DNA of 9,778 nucleotides from Chryseobacterium gleum. GTDB taxonomy: Bacteria > Bacteroidota > Bacteroidia > Flavobacteriales_D > Sanyastnellaceae. This document shows, one piece after another, positions 1 to 4,571 of the stretch; the first letter of the stretch is position 1; every line of letters begins with the position of its first letter. Where the stretch lies: contig CAMCYM010000042.1 in NCBI GenBank assembly GCA_945883885.1, positions 1 to 9,778 of the forward strand, written 5' to 3'. Below the pieces are notes generated by a model that ran no database searches, was not told the DNA's origin, and was given only the letters and a program-made list of their open reading frames with translations. The position numbers were made by a program, and so were the translations under genes.

Positions 1-1396
1 GGTCGAGGTACTTCGTGAGTTCTTCGGCCATCCGCTTCGTCAGCGTGGTCACGAGGACGCGGTCGCCGGCCGCCACCGTCTTCCGGATCTCGGCGACGAG
101 GTCGTCCACTTGGTTCGCGCAGGGCCGAACCTCGATGGGCGGGTCGAGCAGTCCCGTGGGGCGGATGAGCTGTTCTACCACGACGCCTTCGGCGGCTTCG
201 AGCTCGTAATCGGCAGGCGTGGCGCTGACATAGAGCGTTTGGTGCACGATGCTGTTGAACTCATCGAAGGTGAGGGGGCGGTTGTCGAGGGCGGAGGGGA
301 GGCGGAAGCCGAAGTCTACGAGCGATTCCTTGCGCGACCGGTCACCGCCGTACATCGCCCCGATTTGGGAAACCGTTACGTGGCTTTCGTCCACGACCAG
401 CAGGAAATCCTGCGGAAAGTAGTCGAGCAGGCAGAAGGGGCGCTGTCCCGGTTCGCGCCGGTCGAAGTAGCGGCTGTAGTTCTCGATCCCGTTGCAGAAG
501 CCGATTTCCTTGATCATCTCGAGGTCGTACAACGTGCGCTCTTCGAGGCGTTTCGCTTCGATGAACCGCGCTTGCCCATTGAATTGCCCTTTGCGCAATT
601 CGAGGTCCTGTTGGATTTCCCAAACCGCTCGATCCGTGGTGTCTTTGCTGCTGACGAACAGGTTCGCCGGATAGATCACCAGGGAGTCGAATGCAGCCAA
701 ACGGGATCCGCTCACGGGGTCGATGGTCTCGATGGACTCGATCTCATCCCCCCAAAACCGCACCCGGACCGCATGGTCGGCATGCGCCAGAAAGACATCG
801 ACGGTATCCCCTTGCACCCGAAACGTCCCGCGTTTGAAGTCGGCCCGGGTCCGGCTGTACAGGGCGCTCACGAGCCGGTGCAAAAACGCATTGCGCCCCC
901 ACTTCGCACCGACTTCGATGGGAATCACACTCTTGTGAAACTCCACCGGATTGCCGATGCCGTAAATGCAGCTGATGCTCGCCACCACGATGACGTCTCG
1001 GCGGCCGCTGAGCAACGCGGAGGTCGCACTGAGCCGGAGCTTCTCAATTTCCTCGTTGATGGCCAGGTCCTTCTCGATGTACGTATTCGTCGCGGCGATG
1101 TACGCCTCCGGCTGGTAGTAGTCGTAGTAGCTGACGAAGTACTCTACGAGGTTGTCAGGAAAAAAGTCCTTGAACTCGCTGTAGAGCTGAGCGGCGAGGG
1201 TCTTGTTGTGGCTGAGCACCAGCGTGGGCCGCTGGGTGGAGGCGATGACGTTCGCCACGGTGAAGGTTTTCCCGGATCCGGTGACGCCAAGGAGCACCTG
1301 AGCCGGCAGCCCATTGTTCACGCCTTCCACGAGTTGGCGGATCGCCTCGGGCTGGTCGCCGGTGGGAGAGAATTCGCTTTTCAGCTCAAACCGCAT
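1..1396 (-). CDS. uvrB: UvrABC excinuclease subunit B (UvrB), 3' part outside window
   Basis: UvrB is the DNA-damage-verifying helicase-like subunit of nucleotide excision repair; it is loaded by UvrA and recruits UvrC. Reading leftward from the ATG at 1396-1394, the first 465 codons are open to the window edge, out of about 670 in the family. Visible marks: an N-terminal GDQPEAI motif, Walker A GVTGSGKT at about residues 37-44, LSHNKTLAAQ at 61-70, the beta-hairpin YYDYYQPEAY at 90-99 that clamps DNA, CIYGIGNP, and Walker B with DESH near residue 335. The window ends in the second helicase domain (VLVTTLTKRMAEEL), so helicase motif VI and the UvrC-binding C-terminus are not seen. It follows rplI on the same strand but a strong terminator separates them. 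There is no Shine-Dalgarno; a TACCTTCC octamer lies 4 nt before the ATG. The identification is secure; only the 3' end is missing. Confidence 0.97.
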   Translation of the reverse strand, partial: MRFELKSEFSPTGDQPEAIRQLVEGVNNGLPAQVLLGVTGSGKTFTVANVIASTQRPTLVLSHNKTLAAQLYSEFKDFFPDNLVEYFVSYYDYYQPEAYIAATNTYIEKDLAINEEIEKLRLSATSALLSGRRDVIVVASISCIYGIGNPVEFHKSVIPIEVGAKWGRNAFLHRLVSALYSRTRADFKRGTFRVQGDTVDVFLAHADHAVRVRFWGDEIESIETIDPVSGSRLAAFDSLVIYPANLFVSSKDTTDRAVWEIQQDLELRKGQFNGQARFIEAKRLEERTLYDLEMIKEIGFCNGIENYSRYFDRREPGQRPFCLLDYFPQDFLLVVDESHVTVSQIGAMYGGDRSRKESLVDFGFRLPSALDNRPLTFDEFNSIVHQTLYVSATPADYELEAAEGVVVEQLIRPTGLLDPPIEVRPCANQVDDLVAEIRKTVAAGDRVLVTTLTKRMAEELTKYLD

Positions 1397-1400
1397 GGCA

Positions 1401-1408
1401 GGAAGGTA
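1401..1408 (-). promoter_or_regulatory. TACCTTCC box 4 nt before uvrB ATG (candidate -7 element)
   Basis: On the minus strand TACCTTCC is followed by four bases and the uvrB ATG. It matches the Bacteroidota -7 pattern TAnnTTTG at TA and TT only. The same octamer type at the same spacing precedes two other genes in the window. I see no convincing -33 TTG at the usual distance (the nearest TTTG is about 24 bp upstream). The promoter role is inferred. Confidence 0.4.
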
Positions 1409-1438
1409 GCAGATTTCGGGCGGGTTTCAGCCCAAACA

Positions 1439-1469
1439 AAAGGGCCGCTCTCCGAGGAGGCGGCCCTTT
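1439..1469 (-). terminator. Rho-independent terminator after rplI
   Basis: A perfect 10-bp inverted repeat (AAAGGGCCGC at 1439-1448 with GCGGCCCTTT at 1460-1469) encloses a loop that can itself pair CTCC with GGAG. On the minus strand the stem is followed by TTTTGTTT, giving a broken U tract. It lies 20 nt beyond the rplI stop codon and 43 nt before the uvrB start, so it should end the rpsF-rpsR-rplI transcript and insulate uvrB. Confidence 0.85.
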
Positions 1470-1488
1470 CGAAATGGGTTCAAGGAGA

Positions 1489-1935
1489 TTACTCCGCAAC
1501 CACACTGAACTTGACGACGGAGGTCACTTCGCGGTGAAGCTTCACCTTCGCCTCGTAGTTGCCGAGTTCTTTGATGTGCTCGTCCACCAGGACGATTTGC
1601 TTGCGGTCGATGTCGAGGCCCGCGCGTTGCAGGGCTTCGGCGATTTGGATCGTGTTGACCGAACCGAAAATCTTGCCGCTTTCCCCTGCCTTTGCTCCGA
1701 TGGAGAGCGTCAAGCCTTCGAGGCGTGTGCCGAGGGCACGTGCCTGGTCGAGGGCTTTTGCGGCTTTGTGGGACTGCTGCTTGATGACCTCTGCTACGAC
1801 TTTGCGTGCGGAGGTGGTGGCCGCGACTGCCATGCCCTGGGGAATCAGGAAATTCCGGGCATACCCGGGGCGCACGCTCACGATGTCGTGCTTGCTGCCC
1901 AGGTTGTCGACGTCTTGTTTGAGGATGATGTCCAT
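1489..1935 (-). CDS. rplI: 50S ribosomal protein L9
   Basis: Ribosomal protein L9 binds 23S rRNA in the large subunit and helps keep the reading frame. The product is 148 aa, the usual size. It opens MDIILKQDVDNLGSKHDIVSVRPG, here broken into the conserved IILKQDV start and the GYARNFLIPQGMA motif near residue 30. This is the L9 signature; a charged helical linker and the C-terminal domain (VNTIQIAEAL, LHREVTSVVKFSVV) follow. I chose the ATG at 1935-1933 because the in-frame alternative nine bases upstream is a TTG and the family normally starts at M-(D/E)-I-I-L. It is the last gene of a leftward rpsF-rpsR-rplI operon, 20 nt after rpsR, and is followed by a terminator hairpin. No Shine-Dalgarno is evident. 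Confidence 0.97.
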   Translation of the reverse strand: MDIILKQDVDNLGSKHDIVSVRPGYARNFLIPQGMAVAATTSARKVVAEVIKQQSHKAAKALDQARALGTRLEGLTLSIGAKAGESGKIFGSVNTIQIAEALQRAGLDIDRKQIVLVDEHIKELGNYEAKVKLHREVTSVVKFSVVAE

Positions 1936-1955
1936 GGCGCTCAAATCGGCTCTGG

Positions 1956-2225
1956 TCAGTGGAGGTTGTCAGCCACGTATGGCATCAGAGCCAAGTGACG
2001 TGCTTTTTTGATCGCCTGCGACACCTTCCGCTGAAACTTCAGCGACGTACCGGTGATGCGGCGGGGGAGGATTTTGCCCTGCTCGTTGCAGAGCATCAGG
2101 AGGAAGTCGGCATCCTTGTAGTCGATGTACGTGAATCCCTTCGCCTTGAAGCGGCAGTACTTCTCCTTCTGGGTATCGATGCTGATCGGGTTCAAAAACC
2201 GGACGTTCTTCTCAGACATGGCCAT
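1956..2225 (-). CDS. rpsR: 30S ribosomal protein S18
   Basis: S18 pairs with S6 on the platform of the small ribosomal subunit. The predicted 89-aa product carries the family core: IDTQKEKYCRFKAKG, YIDYKDADFL, then NEQGKILPRRITGTSLKFQRK and QAIKKARHLALMPYV (each quoted in part). A single Cys in KYCRF is typical; a four-Cys zinc form is not present. Two in-frame ATGs are possible, at 2225 and 2219 (M-A-M-S-E-K); the first leaves 4 nt after the rpsF stop and the second 10 nt, and the sequence does not decide between them. The middle position in the operon, between rpsF and rplI and with no priB or ssb between rpsF and rpsR, fits the Bacteroidota arrangement. Confidence 0.96.
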   Translation of the reverse strand: MAMSEKNVRFLNPISIDTQKEKYCRFKAKGFTYIDYKDADFLLMLCNEQGKILPRRITGTSLKFQRKVSQAIKKARHLALMPYVADNLH

Positions 2226-2229
2226 CGGA

Positions 2230-2598
2230 TTAAGCGTTCAACGTGGGTTCGACAGACGCGGAGGAATGGGCACGCGACTTGCCGCGGCGGGCTTCCGCGT
2301 AGGCGAGATGGTGCTTGTCCATCCGGGTGGTCAGGAAGCGCAGGATGCGCTCATCCCGACGGAACTCAGTCTCGAAGGGTAGGATGGCGGTGGGGTCGAC
2401 CTCGAACTCCAGGAGCTGGTAGAAGCCCGTGGACTTCTTCTGGATGGGGTAGGCCAACTTCCGCAACCCCCAGGCATCCTCGTGCACGATGACCGCGCCG
2501 CTCTTTTTGAGGATGCTCCGGAACTTCTCAACTGTTTCCGCTACCTGCTCAGCAGACAGCACGGGAGTCATAATGAAAACAGTTTCGTAACGGTTCAT
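2230..2598 (-). CDS. rpsF: 30S ribosomal protein S6
   Basis: S6 binds S18 and 16S rRNA in the small subunit platform. The 122-aa product begins MNRYETVFIMTPVLS, the normal S6 opening, followed by the ferredoxin-like fold with GLRKLAYPIQKKSTGFY in the centre and RDERILRFLTTRMDK near residue 90. The last 20 or so residues (from about RRGKSRAH) form a basic, Ser/Ala-rich tail not conserved in the family. The ATG at 2598 was chosen over longer in-frame starts because the family starts with M-x-x-Y-E-x-V. It is the first gene of the leftward ribosomal operon and has a good Bacteroidota-type promoter 27 nt upstream. Confidence 0.96.
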   Translation of the reverse strand: MNRYETVFIMTPVLSAEQVAETVEKFRSILKKSGAVIVHEDAWGLRKLAYPIQKKSTGFYQLLEFEVDPTAILPFETEFRRDERILRFLTTRMDKHHLAYAEARRGKSRAHSSASVEPTLNA

Positions 2599-2625
2599 GG
2601 GAACTGGTTTGGGAAAAATCGGCCG

Positions 2626-2656
2626 CAAAAGTACGCGGGGTGCGGCGGATATCCAA
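2626..2656 (-). promoter_or_regulatory. Bacteroidota-type -33/-7 promoter of the rpsF-rpsR-rplI operon
   Basis: On the minus strand, TACTTTTG at 2633-2626 matches the TAnnTTTG -7 consensus of Bacteroidota primary sigma factors in every fixed position. A TTGG at 2656-2653 sits 19 bp upstream, the expected place for the -33 TTG box. Transcription would begin roughly 5-7 nt past the -7 box, leaving a leader of about 20 nt before the rpsF ATG. The consensus is known; the assignment to this operon is inferred from position and orientation. Confidence 0.7.
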
Positions 2657-2727
2657 GGACTTTGTTCGCGGTTTGTGAATAACGCGGTGCGCGGCGGGAC
2701 CCCTGCCCTGCCGATATTCGCAAAACC

Positions 2728-3807
2728 ATGGAGACTGCTGCCCCTGCGTATACCGTTTCAGCCCGCAAGTACCGCCCCCAGGACTGGGACGCGGTGGTCG
2801 GACAGGCGGGCATCACGCGGACGTTGCAGCAGGCCATTGCGTCGGGCACCATCGCCCAGGCCTACCTCTTTTGCGGGCCCCGCGGCGTGGGCAAGACGAC
2901 CACCGCACGCATTTTCGCACGTTCCATCAATGGGTTCGCACACGACCCCGGAGAGGATTACGCGTTCAACGTCTTTGAGTTGGATGCGGCTTCGAACAAC
3001 AAGGTCGAGGACATTCGCTCGATTGTAGACCAGGTGCGGATTCCGCCGCAGCGCGGGAGCTACAAGGTGTACATCATCGACGAGGTGCATATGCTGAGTC
3101 AGGCGGCGTTCAACGCGTTTTTGAAGACGCTCGAGGAACCGCCGGCGCACGCCGTGTTCATTTTGGCCACGACGGAGAAACACAAGATCCTCCCCACCAT
3201 CCTTTCGCGTTGCCAAATTTTTGACTTCCACCGCATTACGCTGAGGGACACCGTCCAGCATCTCCAGTACATTGCTGAAAAGGAAGGGGTTACGGCGGAA
3301 GAGGCAGCGCTGCACATCGTCGCGGTCAAGGCCGACGGCGCCATGCGCGACGCCCTGAGCATCTTTGACCAGCTCGTCGCCTTCGCCGGCAAGTCGCTCA
3401 CGTACGATACCGTGGCCGAGCACCTCAACGTCCTCAACCACGATACGTACTTCGAACTCGTGGACCATGCGTTGAAGGGAGAGGTGGCTCCGGCGCTGGT
3501 GCTGCTCGACCGCATCATCGCGCGCGGCTTCGACCCGCACCATTTCGTTTCTGGTCTGGGCGCCCACCTGCGGAATGTCCTCGTCAGCAAGGACGAAGCC
3601 ACGCTGAAGTTGATGGACGGTCCGGAGGGCATCCAGGACCGCCTACGCGAGCAGGCGGCGCGTTGCGACCTGCATTTTCTCATCGGGGCCCTCGAGCACG
3701 TCAATGCGGCCGACGTGGCCTACCGCACCAGCCAGCACCAGCGGCTCCTCGTCGAGCTGATGCTGATGCAGATCTGCTCCCTCGGGGCGGACAAAAAAAA
3801 AAGGTGA
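2728..3807 (+). CDS. dnaX: DNA polymerase III subunit gamma (zero-frame product of dnaX)
   Basis: DnaX is the AAA+ motor of the clamp loader that opens and loads the beta sliding clamp during replication. The zero-frame product is 359 aa. It shows the VSARKYRPQ opening, Walker A GPRGVGKT at 50-57, FELDAASNN at 83-91, Walker B IIDEVHML at 116-123, AFNAFLKTLEEPP, sensor 1 LATTEKHK at 146-153 and the SRC arginine-finger motif at 160-162, then the lid and collar domains ending RLLVELMLMQICSL. The zinc module normally lying between Walker A and DAASN is absent: residues 66-81 contain no Cys. The reading frame ends GAD-KKK-R at a TGA directly after ten consecutive A. This matches domains I-III, i.e. 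a gamma-type subunit; the rest of the gene lies in another frame (3803-4534). It diverges from rpsF; no clear promoter was found (GATATTCG at 2713-2720 is only a weak candidate). Confidence 0.96.
   Translation: METAAPAYTVSARKYRPQDWDAVVGQAGITRTLQQAIASGTIAQAYLFCGPRGVGKTTTARIFARSINGFAHDPGEDYAFNVFELDAASNNKVEDIRSIVDQVRIPPQRGSYKVYIIDEVHMLSQAAFNAFLKTLEEPPAHAVFILATTEKHKILPTILSRCQIFDFHRITLRDTVQHLQYIAEKEGVTAEEAALHIVAVKADGAMRDALSIFDQLVAFAGKSLTYDTVAEHLNVLNHDTYFELVDHALKGEVAPALVLLDRIIARGFDPHHFVSGLGAHLRNVLVSKDEATLKLMDGPEGIQDRLREQAARCDLHFLIGALEHVNAADVAYRTSQHQRLLVELMLMQICSLGADKKKR
3793..3802 (+). promoter_or_regulatory. A10 slippage tract in dnaX
   Basis: Ten consecutive A encode KKK plus the first base of AGG, and TGA follows at 3805-3807. 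Dropping one A or adding two joins the upstream frame to the open 3803-4534 frame (tau). Adding one A gives a stop at TGA 3810-3812. Thus both non-tau frames stop within a few codons of the tract. Long A runs in dnaX are known slippage sites (Thermus thermophilus, RNA polymerase slippage on A9). Whether this tract truly is A10 or is an A9 tract misread in assembly cannot be told from the sequence. Confidence 0.75.
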
Positions 3808-4534
3808 GCTGATCCCCATCCTCGGCGGAGCCTGGGCCCACCCGGCCCCCGCCGCCCACCTCACCGCGCCCCCCGCGCCTGCCCCGCCCCCCGCGCCTGC
3901 TCCGCCCCCCGCGCCTGCTCCCTCACCCTCGTCCCTCGCCGCGCCTGCCACGCCTGCCCCTTCGTCCTCAATCTCAATCTCAACCCCAAGCCCGCCCTCA
4001 TCCCTCGTCCCCCAACCTCAACCTCAACCTCAATCTCAACCTCCCCCCATCGGCTCCCTCCGCGCTTCCGGCGTCCGACTTGCGGCGCCCAAATCCCTGG
4101 CGGGAGCGCGGCCGCAGCAGGAGGGAAGCAACGCGGAAGTTGCGGAAATCGAGGTGGTCGAACGGGAAGCATTTGATTTGGCGAGCGTCGAGCGAGCTTG
4201 GAAGGAATTCGCAGAAGGCTTGAAGGAGGAGGGGAAACAGGGGCCGGCGGCGGCGTTGGCCTCGGCGAAGCTGGAGCTTGCGGGCACGATGCTCTCGGCC
4301 GAGTGGTTGAATGAAGTGCAGCTGTCCCAAATCGCCGACTTCCGCGCAGCCCTGTGCGCGCACTTGCGCGTCCGCGTCCGGAACGGGGCGTTGGAGCTCG
4401 AGGTGCGCGTCCGGCCGCAGGATGCGCCTGAGCGGGCGGTTTTCTTGACGGACCGGGACCGCTACGAGGCCTTCGTGGCGGCGAATCCGGCGGTGGACGA
4501 ACTCCGGCGGCGGCTCGACCTCGATTTTGCATAG
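3803..4534 (+). CDS. dnaX: dnaX tau-specific C-terminal region (shifted frame)
   Basis: This frame is open from the A tract to the TAG at 4532-4534 without any need for its own start codon, and adds 243 residues to give a tau of about 601 aa, near the usual size. After GELIPILGG comes a low-complexity Pro/Ala/Ser/Gln linker of roughly 100 residues, built from an 18-bp repeat and from hexamer repeats. A folded domain follows from about residue 482: LASVERAWKEFAE, then LSQIADFRAALCAHLRVRVRN, VFLTDRDRYEAF and NPAVDELRRRLDLDF. This pattern (W near the start, a strand-rich centre, and NP-x-x-x-x-L-x-x-x-x-x-LDF at the end) matches the C-terminal domain of Bacteroidota DnaX as I remember it. In E. 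coli the tau-specific part contacts DnaB and the alpha subunit. A separate gene starting at the GTG 4154 is possible but unlikely, because the frame is coding well upstream of it. Confidence 0.88.
   Translation, partial: GELIPILGGAWAHPAPAAHLTAPPAPAPPPAPAPPPAPAPSPSSLAAPATPAPSSSISISTPSPPSSLVPQPQPQPQSQPPPIGSLRASGVRLAAPKSLAGARPQQEGSNAEVAEIEVVEREAFDLASVERAWKEFAEGLKEEGKQGPAAALASAKLELAGTMLSAEWLNEVQLSQIADFRAALCAHLRVRVRNGALELEVRVRPQDAPERAVFLTDRDRYEAFVAANPAVDELRRRLDLDFA
3875..3928 (+). repeat. 18-bp tandem repeat coding Ala-Pro-Ala-Pro-Pro-Pro
   Basis: Units at 3875-3892, 3893-3910 and a partial third unit at 3911-3928 follow the pattern GCGCCTGCYCCGCCCCCC, with a degraded half unit just upstream (3863-3874). 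In the tau frame each full unit reads APAPPP. It forms the start of the flexible linker between the clamp-loader core and the tau C-terminal domain. Likely made by replication slippage. Confidence 0.8.
3970..4043 (+). repeat. Degenerate AAYCTC/ATCCCTC hexamer-heptamer array inside dnaX linker
   Basis: Successive units are AATCTC, AATCTC, AACCCC, AAGCCC, GCCCTC, ATCCCTC, GTCCCCC, then AACCTC three times, AATCTC and AACCTC. The tau frame reads it as SISIST, then PQPQPQ-type peptides. The inverted copy of the same unit family lies at 9103-9183, and 3966-3985 is an exact reverse complement of 9105-9124. All three frames of AACCTC are free of stop codons in this orientation, which lets the array sit in a coding sequence. 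Confidence 0.85.
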
Positions 4535-4571
4535 GCGGTGAACCTTCGTCGGGCGCAGGTGTTGCTCCCGC

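Noticed and set aside
110..1537. 475-codon open frame on the plus strand
   Set aside because: Antisense to uvrB; crosses the rplI terminator and runs into rplI antisense; no recognisable motifs.
1936..1944. TTG start for rplI nine bases upstream
   Set aside because: The family starts at M-(D/E)-IILKQDV, and an ATG is available at exactly that point.
2599..2628. Ten-residue N-terminal extension of rpsF
   Set aside because: It would run back to within a few bases of the promoter -7 box and does not match the S6 N-terminus; MNRYETVF at 2598 does.
2758..3567. 269-codon minus-strand frame over dnaX
   Set aside because: Shadow of the strongly conserved dnaX AAA+ core, with no independent family features.
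4154..4534. Independent small gene starting at GTG 4154
   Set aside because: The same frame is open and repeat/linker-coding back to the dnaX A tract, and the product is the expected tau C-terminal domain, so it is part of dnaX.
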